A stretch of DNA of 9,125 nt from CAVPRW01 sp046727435 [NCBI: bacterium] (GCA_046727435.1 JBKPCR010000549.1:1-9125); one strand, 5' to 3'. Shown: positions 1-7,299, counted from the stretch's first letter. Made by a program: numbers and translations. Notes: generated by a model from the sequence alone, not told the origin.

Positions 1-115
1 TAGATCCCTCTCTCGCCTGCCCCAGACTCCCGTCCAGACTGTGCCCAGAGCCGCCCTTTCACACCGGTGCATGAGGACACCACAGCTGGCTGTCACCACT
101 CTGCACCTGGGTTGG

Positions 116-1465
116 CTATGGACGAATGATGCCTACATCCCCTTCAATGGAGATCTGGGTGCCGAAGGGCTCTGAGACATGTTGCAGCCACTCCAGTGTC
201 TCCTGAGCGACCTGTCCTTGCGCTAACAGCGGCCGACCGCGCTGGGGAATAGGGCGTCCAAAGCCCATGTCGATGGGATGGAGCCTAACCTCTTTCAGCG
301 CCTTTCCCTCGTACTGGCACACCCCGACGACACTGCGCCAGAACGCTGGATCAGCCGGGAAACCGCGCTTTCCGGCATCCGAACGGACCTCGAAAAAGTC
401 CCCCGGAGTATGCTCATGGCCGAGGTCGAACCGGTGGTAGCCTTCGGGTGGGACCCAGGTGATGGATTCGTTTTGGAAAATAAAATTTCCGAGGCTGTAG
501 AAGATGGGCGCGCCCTTGTAGATCTCGATGCCACGTAAGAAATGCGGCCCATGACCGGCGAAGAGGTCACAGCCCTGGTCGATGGTCCAGTGCGCGAACT
601 CCACCAGGAAGTCGGGCGGAGCGGTCCTGGAGCCGCCGTGAAACTCACCCGTGGTGCCGCTCTCGTGGCAATGAACGCCGTATACCAACCAGTCGGCCTG
701 CTTCTTAGTGCCGCTGATCCATTTGCCAATACCCTCGAGATCCTCCTTATTGACGGCGGTTTCGAGCGTGAACGACTCAGCCACATGGAATTCATTGGCG
801 AGAAAACGAAGAGCTGTACGCTTATCAAGGGGTTTCGGCCGGCCGGAAAACCCAAATTGCGCCTGGACTTCCTCGTGCTCCTCGTAGCCCAGCTCGCGAT
901 TGGCCTTGTGCAAGGCCTCGAAGACATCTGGTGTCACTTTGTGGATCTTCTGATGGCGCAGGGCGTTGATCCCCGGCCGCCCTGGGAAATCTGGCCGCCC
1001 AGGTCCCGCCCGCGAGATGTCCGAGAAGGTGCTCGAGGCCGACATGATGGCGATACGACCGCGCGGCAATTCCACATAGGCTGGGGCGCGTGCATGATCG
1101 AGGTCTTTACCGCCGCCGGCATGAGGGATGTCGTGCTCTTCCAGATGCTTGAGTGTGGTGAAGTAGCCGCCCTCGGAGAAATCGTAGGAGTGATTATTGG
1201 CGGTGAGGACAGCATTGATCCCCATCCATTTCAACTCACTGAGGTTTTTGGGGTCTGAACGCGTATACGTCCCACCGGTCCACTGCCAGGCGTGTTCGAA
1301 GTCATGAAAGAGAAACTCGAGATTGGCGATACTGAGGTCGGTGTTACGCAACAGCTCCACAAGCTTGAGAAAGTCCGGTTCTCTATAGGGGCTCATACGC
1401 CGCGAAATCATCGCATCTCCAACGACGGCGATGGATATGTCACCACGTTCCGCTTCATATAACAT
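116..1465 (-). CDS. CapA-family (PGA_cap) metallophosphatase-like protein
   Basis: Start chosen at 1465, not the upstream ATG at 1498, because CAGGAGGAGG (1471-1480) sits 5 nt before it; this gives 449 aa. Visible CapA landmarks are G16-D17 after a beta strand (AVVGDAM), N48-L-E50 (IANLE), A89-N-N-H92 (TANNHSYDF), V264-H-C-H267, G304-H305-G-P-H308 and Y323-S-L-G-N-F328. These are the metal-site and fold motifs of the calcineurin-like fold used by poly-gamma-glutamate capsule protein CapA. No signal peptide or membrane anchor is visible, unlike classical membrane-bound CapA, so a cytosolic hydrolase role is likelier than capsule export; no capB/capC genes are nearby. An insert of roughly 90 residues (about 155-245) between the NNH and HCH blocks is longer than in short CapA proteins. 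The family assignment is firm; the substrate is unknown. It is divergent from the amidohydrolase at 1677. Confidence 0.88.
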   Translation of the reverse strand: MLYEAERGDISIAVVGDAMISRRMSPYREPDFLKLVELLRNTDLSIANLEFLFHDFEHAWQWTGGTYTRSDPKNLSELKWMGINAVLTANNHSYDFSEGGYFTTLKHLEEHDIPHAGGGKDLDHARAPAYVELPRGRIAIMSASSTFSDISRAGPGRPDFPGRPGINALRHQKIHKVTPDVFEALHKANRELGYEEHEEVQAQFGFSGRPKPLDKRTALRFLANEFHVAESFTLETAVNKEDLEGIGKWISGTKKQADWLVYGVHCHESGTTGEFHGGSRTAPPDFLVEFAHWTIDQGCDLFAGHGPHFLRGIEIYKGAPIFYSLGNFIFQNESITWVPPEGYHRFDLGHEHTPGDFFEVRSDAGKRGFPADPAFWRSVVGVCQYEGKALKEVRLHPIDMGFGRPIPQRGRPLLAQGQVAQETLEWLQHVSEPFGTQISIEGDVGIIRP

Positions 1466-1480
1466 AGGTGCCTCCTCCTG

Positions 1481-1660
1481 TAGCCCACGTTGTTCCATGC
1501 GCTCCCGGTCTGGGGGCGGACGCTGACCAGGAGCGACTCAGCTGATCAGCACCCTCCTGTTGGGCGCATTATGTACATGAAATAGCCGCTGAAAGAAAGT
1601 CCTTTTCGTAAGGTTCCGCCGACACCATGTTCATGTGGTATGATGCCGCTGGTTCATGCA
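1481..1660. promoter_or_regulatory. Divergent intergenic region with palindromes and extended -10 promoter
   Basis: This stretch separates the CapA-like gene (minus) from the amidohydrolase (plus). For the plus strand, TGG-TATGAT at 1636-1644 is a good extended -10 element with no convincing -35; transcription would start near 1651 and leave a short leader. For the minus strand there is a weaker CATAAT at 1573-1568 with only a poor -35. Two perfect palindromes stand out: GCTGATCAGC (1541-1550) and ATGTACAT (1571-1578). ACATGAA (1575-1581) is matched by TTCATGT (1630-1636), which overlaps the plus-strand -10 region. These are candidate operator sites for shared control. The sites are seen; their function is inferred. 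Confidence 0.4.
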
Positions 1661-1676
1661 GAGGAGGATGACCGCC

Positions 1677-3071
1677 ATGCAGACGATGATTCACCACGCC
1701 ACCATTGTCACCGCGGACGACGCCTGTACGGTGCACTACGACGCCGCCATCGTGATTGAAGCCGATCGCATCGCGGCAATCGGTCCCACAGAGGCGCTGC
1801 TGGCGCGCTATCCCGCAGCCGAGCGCATCGACGGACGTGGCAAGGCCGTCATGCCCGGCTTTGCCAACGTACACACGCATTTGGCGATGACCCTGGCACG
1901 CGGCGTCTATGAGGACCTGTCACCGTCGCACACACCCCCATTTATAGGTGGGCTGGCCCCGCTGCCGCTCCCGCAACTAAGCGTCGAGGAGCACCAGGTG
2001 ATGTGCCAGCTCGGTGTGGTGGAAGCGATTCGCAGTGGCACCACGCTGGTCCTGGAAGACGGTGCTGGCATCGAGCGTTATGCCGAGGCACTGGCGGAGA
2101 GTAGCGTGCGGTTCCTACTGTGCGAGCGCGCCTGGGACCGGGCGCATGCCGCCATCGGCCAGCCCGGACCATTTGAGATTGACCCAACGCTGGCGGAACA
2201 GGGCCTGACGCGCATCGAGGCTCTGCACACGCGCTGGCACGGCAAAGAAAACGGCCGCATCAACGTCGGGCTGGCCGCCTGGGCCCCGGACATGTGCTCG
2301 CCACAGCTCCTGCGTGAACTGCGCGACCTGCAAGAGCGCCTTGACGCGATGTGTTCGATCCATCTCAACCAGATCTGGGGTGAGGTGGCTGCCGTGCAGG
2401 AACAGCGCGGCCTCCGGCCCACGGAATATCTGGGGCAGTGCGGCTTTCTCTCGCCCCGCCTGATGGCAGCTCACTGTCGCTGCATGACACCCGACGAAGA
2501 GCGCCTCCTGGGCGCCTCCGGCGCCGCCGTGGCTTTTAACTCGGCCATTGCCGCACGGCGAGGCTTGAGCCCGCGCATCGCCGATTTGGAAGCATACGGC
2601 TGCACCATCGCCCTGGGCACCGACAATATGGCCGAGGACATGGTCGAAGTCATGCGTACCGCCCTCTTTATGGAACGTGTACGCCGACAAGACGGCCGTC
2701 AGCCCACGCCTGAACAGGTGTTTGCCTGGGCCACACGCCATGGCTATCGCGCCCTCGGCATCCCCGATGGTGGCTGGCTGGCGCCGGGGAATCGAGCCGA
2801 CCTGATCATGATCGATCTCCGCCGGGCGCATCTCGTGCCGCTGCTACGGGTGGTGTCGTGCTTTGTCCACCAGGGCCAGGCGCGCGACGTCGAGGCGGTG
2901 ATGGTCGACGGCCGCTGGCTGATGCGCGACGGGATGCTACTGACCATGGATGAGGGGTCGATTGTGCGGGAAGCCGATCGTATCGGGCGTGCAGCATGGC
3001 AGCGCCTGTTCGCAGAACAGCCGGCGCTCACCCCGCCCACGGGGTGGCATCCTGTGGCATGTGAGAGGTGA
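1677..3071 (+). CDS. Amidohydrolase, TRZ/ATZ (chlorohydrolase/cytosine-deaminase-like) family
   Basis: Start at 1677 is supported by GAGGAGG at 1661-1667 (9 nt spacing); upstream in-frame ATGs at 1656 and 1668 are badly placed relative to it. The product is 464 aa, normal for the family. It opens with the small beta-sandwich typical of the group (IHHATIVTADDA, then GRGKAVMPGF). The TIM-barrel metal ligands follow: H66-x-H68 (NVHTHL), H229 (SIHLNQ), H266 (AAHCRC) and D316 (GTD), with E236 (WGEV) as the likely general acid/base. It ends with the returning sandwich (GNRADLIMIDL, VEAVMVDGRWLM). Such enzymes deaminate or dechlorinate N-heterocycles or hydrolyse related C-N bonds. The usual S-N-N after GTD is replaced by N-M-A-E-D-M, so the substrate may not be a classical triazine, guanine or adenosine-type one. 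Probably a single-gene transcript from the extended -10 at 1636-1644. It converges on the next gene with a 23-bp gap lacking a clear terminator. Confidence 0.93.
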   Translation: MQTMIHHATIVTADDACTVHYDAAIVIEADRIAAIGPTEALLARYPAAERIDGRGKAVMPGFANVHTHLAMTLARGVYEDLSPSHTPPFIGGLAPLPLPQLSVEEHQVMCQLGVVEAIRSGTTLVLEDGAGIERYAEALAESSVRFLLCERAWDRAHAAIGQPGPFEIDPTLAEQGLTRIEALHTRWHGKENGRINVGLAAWAPDMCSPQLLRELRDLQERLDAMCSIHLNQIWGEVAAVQEQRGLRPTEYLGQCGFLSPRLMAAHCRCMTPDEERLLGASGAAVAFNSAIAARRGLSPRIADLEAYGCTIALGTDNMAEDMVEVMRTALFMERVRRQDGRQPTPEQVFAWATRHGYRALGIPDGGWLAPGNRADLIMIDLRRAHLVPLLRVVSCFVHQGQARDVEAVMVDGRWLMRDGMLLTMDEGSIVREADRIGRAAWQRLFAEQPALTPPTGWHPVACER

Positions 3072-3094
3072 ACGCCAAGCGCTTTCGGGGTGTC

Positions 3095-4171
3095 TTAGAG
3101 GATGCGCCCCACCCGCATGTTGACCCAGGCACTCATCTCGTGCGGTGGCGTCACGGACTCTGCCTTGCAGACGGACTGTGGGGTCACCTGGCTGATGCTG
3201 GTGACGCCGATCAGGCCCATCGCACTGATGAGCTCGTCCTCCAGAATCTCCAGCATGCGCACCACACCGTCCTGGCCTCCAGCGGCGAGGCCCCACCCCT
3301 GCAACCGGCCCAGGGCCACGACATCAGCGCCTAGGGCGACGGCTTTCAGGATGTCGCTGCCGCGCTGGACCCCACCATCCAGGATGATGCGCGCTCTCCC
3401 GTTCACCGTCTGCACGATTTCCGGCAGGGTCTCCAGGCTGCCCAGCCCGTGGTCGATCTGCCGGCCGCCATGGTTGGACACCCAGATGACGTCCACCCCG
3501 TGCTGCACCGCGATCTCCGCGTCCTCGGCGGTCTGTACGCCCTTGAGCATGAAGGGCAGGCCAGCCATCTCCTTGATCATGTCCATGGTTTCCCAGGTCA
3601 GCGAGGCCTGATACGTACGGTTGGGGGGCAGCCGTCGAGTCGGTGGCTGATAGCGCGTCAGCATGGGACGTTCGCGCCGACTATAATGGGCGACATCCAC
3701 CGTCAGCGCCAGGGCCGCGTAACCGGCTTCTTTCACGCGGCCGATGATGTCCTCCGTCCACTTCTTGTCCCCATGCACATAAAGCTGGAAGATCTTCGGT
3801 GTCGCGGTCGCGGCAGCGGTCTCCTCTAGCGTTGGCTGCGTGACGGAGCTGATGGCGTGCAGAATGCCGAAATCCGTCGCCGCCCTGGTCGATGCCGCGC
3901 CGGCCTCCGGGTGGAAGACCTGCAGCGAGCCGATAGGCGCCAGGATGGCGGGGATCCGTAGCTTCTGCCCCAGGAAGGTTGTGGAGGGATCGATGGACGA
4001 CACGTCGACGAGAATGCGCGGCCGAAACGCGACGCGGTCGAAGGCAAGCCGGTTGCGTCGGAGAGTAGTTTCCGACTCGGACCCGCCGACCAGATAGTCC
4101 CAGGTCCCCTGATCCACGTGGCGCCGGGCTTCCTGGATGATTTCCTCGTTGCTGACAAAATCGAGACTCAC
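3095..4171 (-). CDS. FMN-dependent alpha-hydroxy-acid oxidase/dehydrogenase (LldD/glycolate-oxidase family)
   Basis: GTG start at 4171 is fixed by AGAGGAGG (minus strand, 4186-4179) with 7 nt spacing. The 358-aa length fits the family. The (S)-2-hydroxy-acid oxidase active site is intact: Y26 (WDYLVGG), the FMN-binding APIGS segment near 78-82, Q129-L-Y131 (second active-site Tyr), T157-V-D159, an arginine pair at 165-166, K210 (FMLKGV), catalytic H234 with substrate-binding R237 (SNHGGRQ), and the phosphate-binding D265-G-G and G288-R289. Relatives oxidise glycolate, lactate or mandelate to 2-oxo acids, passing electrons to O2 (giving H2O2) or to quinones. There is no membrane-binding loop, so a soluble, oxidase-like enzyme is likely; the substrate cannot be read from sequence. 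It is divergent from the globin gene and carries its own promoter (see 4236-4264). No electron-acceptor partner is adjacent. Confidence 0.93.
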   Translation of the reverse strand: MSLDFVSNEEIIQEARRHVDQGTWDYLVGGSESETTLRRNRLAFDRVAFRPRILVDVSSIDPSTTFLGQKLRIPAILAPIGSLQVFHPEAGAASTRAATDFGILHAISSVTQPTLEETAAATATPKIFQLYVHGDKKWTEDIIGRVKEAGYAALALTVDVAHYSRRERPMLTRYQPPTRRLPPNRTYQASLTWETMDMIKEMAGLPFMLKGVQTAEDAEIAVQHGVDVIWVSNHGGRQIDHGLGSLETLPEIVQTVNGRARIILDGGVQRGSDILKAVALGADVVALGRLQGWGLAAGGQDGVVRMLEILEDELISAMGLIGVTSISQVTPQSVCKAESVTPPHEMSAWVNMRVGRIL

Positions 4172-4235
4172 GTGTTAGCCTCCTCTGTGCCAAGCTGCTC
4201 ATTCCTAGCCTGTGTGCTGGGTGGCAAGCGCCTGC

Positions 4236-4264
4236 CTTCTACCACATCTGGTGTATTCTGTCAA
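4236..4264 (-). promoter_or_regulatory. Sigma70-type promoter of the hydroxy-acid oxidase gene
   Basis: Read on the minus strand, a perfect TTGACA -35 box (4264-4259) is followed by a 17-bp spacer and TAGAAG (4241-4236; 4 of 6 matches to TATAAT). Transcription would start near 4229, about 58 nt before the GTG start. Orientation, spacing and position all agree with driving the oxidase gene. Confidence 0.55.
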
Positions 4265-4317
4265 AGGAAAGTGCTGCGGTGTAGAAGTCGTCATGAATAG
4301 AGAAGGCCGGGGGACAT

Positions 4318-4346
4318 TTGACCGTTTCTTTACGTGTGCGTATACT
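4318..4346 (+). promoter_or_regulatory. Sigma70-type promoter of the globin gene
   Basis: TTGACC (4318-4323), a 17-bp spacer and TATACT (4341-4346) form a near-consensus housekeeping promoter. The predicted start near 4353 leaves a leader of about 100 nt before the globin start at 4453. The TTG of the -35 box could be mistaken for a start codon of an N-terminally extended globin; it reads better as promoter DNA. Its -35 lies 53 bp from that of the divergent oxidase promoter. Confidence 0.65.
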
Positions 4347-4452
4347 GCACCATGGCCTGATAAGCGGGGCGGCGGAATCGGGAGCAAGGCATGTCGTCTG
4401 TGCGTTCGGGCCCTCTTTCCATGCCTGTACACGCCATTGCGAAGGAGTGATG

Positions 4453-5004
4453 ATGAGCAGCGAGTCCTATGCTGCCCCTGGCGCCGATATGCCCGGATTT
4501 GTCCAGGAGGTGATGGACTTCGTGGGCTTTACAGAGACCGATATCGAAATGATCCGACGCAGTGCGCCGAGCCTGCTGATGCACGAACGCGCCATTACCG
4601 ATGCTCTCTATGAACACTTTCTCAAATTTCCGGCCGCTGCCCGCTTCTTCCTGCGGCCCGATGGCACGCGCGATCAGCCCCGCCTGGAGCGCCGGAAACA
4701 TAGTCTAGGACGCTGGCTCCGCGAAACCGCTGAAGCGGCGATGACCCACGACTTCCTCTACTACCTCCTGGCTGTAGGCCTGTCACACAGTCATCGTAGC
4801 TTCGGCCCCGGCGGCAAAATCCCACCGCACCTCATGGTTGGCGCCATAAGCCTGGCGCAAAGCGCGTTCGCGCGTATTTTCCAGGAGGAGCTCAGCGATC
4901 TTCCCGAGGCGTTCGATGCCAGTATAGCCTGGAATAAACTGCTACTCATCCACCTGAACGTGCTGCTCGTCGGTTATTTCCTGCCGCAACACCCACCTGG
5001 TTAG
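4453..5004 (+). CDS. Protoglobin / globin-sensor-domain-like heme protein
   Basis: Start at 4453 is preferred over the adjacent ATG at 4450, since AAGGAG (4442-4447) lies 5 nt upstream; this gives 183 aa. The helical pattern fits a protoglobin or globin-coupled-sensor globin domain: TETDIEMIRRSAPSLL, then LYEHFLKFPAAARFFL, then RKHSLGRWLRE, then the F-helix/FG region LAVGLSHSHRSFG..KIPPHLMVGA, and a last helix LLLIHLNVLLVGYFL. H112 (G-x-x-H spacing) or H114 is the likely proximal heme ligand. There is no C-terminal output domain (methyl-accepting, GGDEF or kinase), so it is stand-alone. It would bind O2, NO or CO in the cytoplasm; sensing versus detoxification is undecided. It has a strong own promoter and a leader of about 100 nt. 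Its stop is followed at once by transposase debris in the same frame. The globin-fold call rests on pattern recognition, not an alignment. Confidence 0.75.
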   Translation: MSSESYAAPGADMPGFVQEVMDFVGFTETDIEMIRRSAPSLLMHERAITDALYEHFLKFPAAARFFLRPDGTRDQPRLERRKHSLGRWLRETAEAAMTHDFLYYLLAVGLSHSHRSFGPGGKIPPHLMVGAISLAQSAFARIFQEELSDLPEAFDASIAWNKLLLIHLNVLLVGYFLPQHPPG

Positions 5005-5415
5005 ATGAGACATCGTCGCAATCCATCCGGCGACGGGGGTCTGGTGCTCGTTCGCGAACTCGATGAACGCCTCGGCTTGACAGGATGGATTCAGAAGCAC
5101 CTGATGGATTCCTGCACGGGGCGCAATACACAGATCCGCTGGGCGGATCTGTCCTGGCAGTCGGTCTACAGCGGGTTGTCATACGGCACAGAAGGGGTGG
5201 AACGAGCCTTCTCAGGAACGACTGAGAGCGCTGCGGAGGAAAGCTTTTGCTGGAATGACTCGACGCGAGGCCAGGTGGTGTCGACTCACACGAAGCTAGG
5301 AGACCACCATGGAGGTCCCGGCTTCAGCGCTCTGGACCCCTGGTCTAGGATCTTTGAGGACGGACGACTCAAGATCGGCAAGAAATCAGCAAGGTATAGG
5401 ATAGGAAAGCTGTAG
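5005..5415 (+). pseudogene. Degraded N-terminal fragment of an IS1380-type transposase
   Basis: The open frame (136 codons) resembles the N-terminal region of IS1380-family DDE transposases only over residues about 10-60 (roughly 5032-5184). Those residues include DGGLVLVRELDERLGL, then a WADLSWQSVYSGLSYG stretch like the usual ADLLRQSVYSRLAGYED of that family. After residue 60 the similarity stops, and the remaining 75 codons, rich in S, G and T, look non-coding. The catalytic DDE core is absent. The usual first ~20 residues are replaced: the ATG at 5005 directly follows the globin TAG (5002-5004) in the same reading frame. No good terminal inverted repeats or target duplications are visible. 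This looks like the scar of an old insertion; a functional product is unlikely. Confidence 0.6.
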
Positions 5416-5422
5416 ACCTTGC
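5389..5422. promoter_or_regulatory. Inverted repeat upstream of the binding-protein gene
   Basis: GCAAGGTATA (5389-5398) is matched by TAGACCTTGC (5413-5422), a 10-bp inverted repeat with one mismatch and a 14-nt centre. It lies 38 nt before the ATG at 5461. It could be an operator for the transport gene or a hairpin in its leader. There is no T-run after it, so it is not a normal terminator. No clear -35/-10 pair is visible around it. Confidence 0.35.
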
Positions 5423-5460
5423 CATGTATGCAGCACATGAGGCCAAGAGGAGAGATGCCG

Positions 5461-7008
5461 ATGACGGGTAGGGGGACACAATGGGCAGTCGTCAGTTGGA
5501 TCGTGCTGGTGGGGCTTTGGGCCGGGGGTGGGACGGGTCACTCGGCGCAGATGGCCCCGCAAGGCCAGGTCACCTGGGCGATCCATTTTACGGTCGCACC
5601 TACATACTTTGAGCCGGCGGAGCATCAGGGGATCATCACTCCCATGATGTTCTACTATGCCCTGCACGATGCGCTGGTCAAACCGATGCCAGGCAATATC
5701 ATGGCCCCCAGCCTGGCGGAGTCGTGGACCGAGAGCCCGGATGGGCTGGTCTATGAGTTCCAGCTGCGCCAGGGGGTGCGCTTCCATAATGGCGACTCCT
5801 TGACCGCCGAAGACGTGGTCTTCAGCTTTGAGCGCTACAAAGGCGCCGCGGCCAATGAGTTGAAAACCCTAGTGAAGAAGGTCGAGGCAGTCGATCCCTA
5901 TCGCGTCCGGTTCCACTTGCAGGCACCATGGCCCGACTTCCTGGCCACCTTTGCGACGCCCGCAACGGGAGCCGCCTGGATCGTGCCCAAGGCGTACATC
6001 GAGAAGGTCGGGGCCGATGGGTTCAAGCAACATCCGGTCGGGGCGGGGCCCTATCAATTCGTGAGTCAGGACCCCGGCGTCGGCCTGATCCTGGAGGCCA
6101 ACGAGCGCTACTGGCGGAAGGTTCCACACATCAAGCGGCTCGTGTTGAAGAGCATCCCCGAGGACACCACTCGGTTAGCCATGCTGAAGCGGGGGGAAGC
6201 GGACATCGCCTATGGGGTATTGGGTGCCGTGGCGGAGGAGATCCAGCGGGACCCGAACCTGAAGCTGGTCCCCGTGCTGGGCACCGTCACGCAATGGGTG
6301 GACATTTTCGCACAGTGGGAGCCCAAGTCCCCATGGGCGGATGTGCGTGTGCGGCGCGCCGCGAACCACGCCATCGATCGGCAGACCATGAGCGACGCCG
6401 AAAGCCTGGGATACTCGAAACCGATGGGCAGTATCATCCCGCCTGACTTCGATTTTGCGCTCCCCCTGGAGCCGCCCACCTATGATCCGGAGAAAGCCCG
6501 TCAGCTGTTGCGTGAAGCCGGCTTCCCCAACGGCTTCGACGGCGGAGAGATCGCCGTCGGGCCACCATACGGGTCGCTGGCTGAAGCGGTCGCCAATTAC
6601 CTGGGGGCGGTTGGCATTCGCACCAAAGTGCGCCTGCTGGAGCGCGCTGCGATTAACACAGCGCGCCGGGAACGGCAGCTGAAGCATCTCAGTTATGGCG
6701 GTAGCGGGTCGTATGGGAACGCGGCCACCCGCATCGAGGCGTACGTGTTGGGCGGAGGCACCTTTGCGGTGGGCAGCGTGCCGGAGATCGACGAACTCTT
6801 TCGCCAGCAGGCAAACGAATGGGATGCCACCAAACGGGCAGCCATCTTACACCAGATCCAGCGCATCATACAGGAGAAAGCCTTGTTTGTCCCGAACTGG
6901 CAGTTGGCATTCCTGAGTGGCGTGGGGCCGAGGATCGCGGAGTCAGGGATTGGCCTGATCCCGCTCTATATCTATTCGGCCCCCTATGAGGATGTGCGAC
7001 TGAAATAA
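5461..7008 (+). CDS. ABC transporter periplasmic solute-binding protein, family 5 (peptide/nickel type)
   Basis: Start at 5461 is supported by AGAGGAGAG (5446-5454); alternatives at 5455 and a TTG at 5419 lack as good a site. The 515-aa protein has a signal peptide: short basic start, hydrophobic stretch about 9-24, likely cleavage after HSA near residue 29. There is no lipobox cysteine, so a soluble periplasmic protein is expected. The family-5 signature follows near 85-125 (LAESWTESPDGLVYEF, LRQGVRFHNGD, AEDVVFSFER). Further family blocks are HPVGAGPYQFV, ANERYWRK, RRAANHAIDRQ and YDPEKARQLLREAGFPNG. Such proteins deliver peptides, dipeptides, opines, nickel or sugars to an inner-membrane permease. 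No permease or ATPase genes lie nearby, so it is an orphan or relies on a permease encoded elsewhere. The substrate cannot be predicted. The strand switches after the stop. Confidence 0.92.
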   Translation: MTGRGTQWAVVSWIVLVGLWAGGGTGHSAQMAPQGQVTWAIHFTVAPTYFEPAEHQGIITPMMFYYALHDALVKPMPGNIMAPSLAESWTESPDGLVYEFQLRQGVRFHNGDSLTAEDVVFSFERYKGAAANELKTLVKKVEAVDPYRVRFHLQAPWPDFLATFATPATGAAWIVPKAYIEKVGADGFKQHPVGAGPYQFVSQDPGVGLILEANERYWRKVPHIKRLVLKSIPEDTTRLAMLKRGEADIAYGVLGAVAEEIQRDPNLKLVPVLGTVTQWVDIFAQWEPKSPWADVRVRRAANHAIDRQTMSDAESLGYSKPMGSIIPPDFDFALPLEPPTYDPEKARQLLREAGFPNGFDGGEIAVGPPYGSLAEAVANYLGAVGIRTKVRLLERAAINTARRERQLKHLSYGGSGSYGNAATRIEAYVLGGGTFAVGSVPEIDELFRQQANEWDATKRAAILHQIQRIIQEKALFVPNWQLAFLSGVGPRIAESGIGLIPLYIYSAPYEDVRLK

Positions 7009-7035
7009 ACCGCTCCAAGCCATGCGTCCTCGTCG

Positions 7036-7299
7036 CTAGGCAGTCGTACACGAAAGCAGGACTCTCCCGTATCGATTGGACAGGAGGTGCGTGAGGCGCA
7101 GAGCCCCTGTGGCGGGTTGGAGGCGGTTGGTGCATCGGCACAAGTGAGTAGGCGAAATATGCACGAGATCAGCAATTGATTTGACGGTGGTAGTGCGTTG
7201 CAGCAACTCCAGAAACACGTCTTTAACCAATCTGGCATCCGGCAGCGCGCGGTGCTCACGACCTCCGGCAACATGCAACCTAATGACTATGTTCTCCAA
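7036..7299 (-). pseudogene. Possible remnant with helix-turn-helix, recombinase-like
   Basis: This fills most of the 329-bp gap after the binding-protein gene. An open frame of 87 codons with only a TTG start and no ribosome site contains LVKDVFLELLQR and then KSIADLVHISPTHLCRCTNRL. The latter reads as a helix-turn-helix and resembles the C-terminal helices of large serine recombinases (LVK..., SIAELA..., SYV.R). The expected LAFLAPDI-like continuation is missing, the segment before the helix-turn-helix is shorter than usual, and the remainder is low-complexity. If real, it is the decayed tail of a recombinase or regulator; chance similarity is quite possible. Confidence 0.25.

Noticed and set aside
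1-115. GGTGCA (66-71) / TGCACC (102-107) as a terminator for the CapA-like gene
   Set aside because: The stem is only 6 bp around a long loop with a weak inner ACAGC/GCTGT pair, and no T-run follows on the minus strand.
542-1258. Plus-strand 238-codon open frame
   Set aside because: It lies fully opposite the CapA-like gene, whose motifs are clear; composition fits an antisense shadow.
2115-2831. Minus-strand 238-codon open frame
   Set aside because: Antisense shadow of the amidohydrolase; no recognisable motif.
3681-4202. Minus-strand 173-codon frame
   Set aside because: Overlaps the hydroxy-acid oxidase on the same strand in another frame; that gene has all catalytic residues.
4318-4452. 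N-terminal extension of the globin by 45 residues from a TTG at 4318
   Set aside because: The TTG is the -35 box of a near-consensus promoter, and the added residues are not globin-like; AAGGAG fixes the start at 4453.
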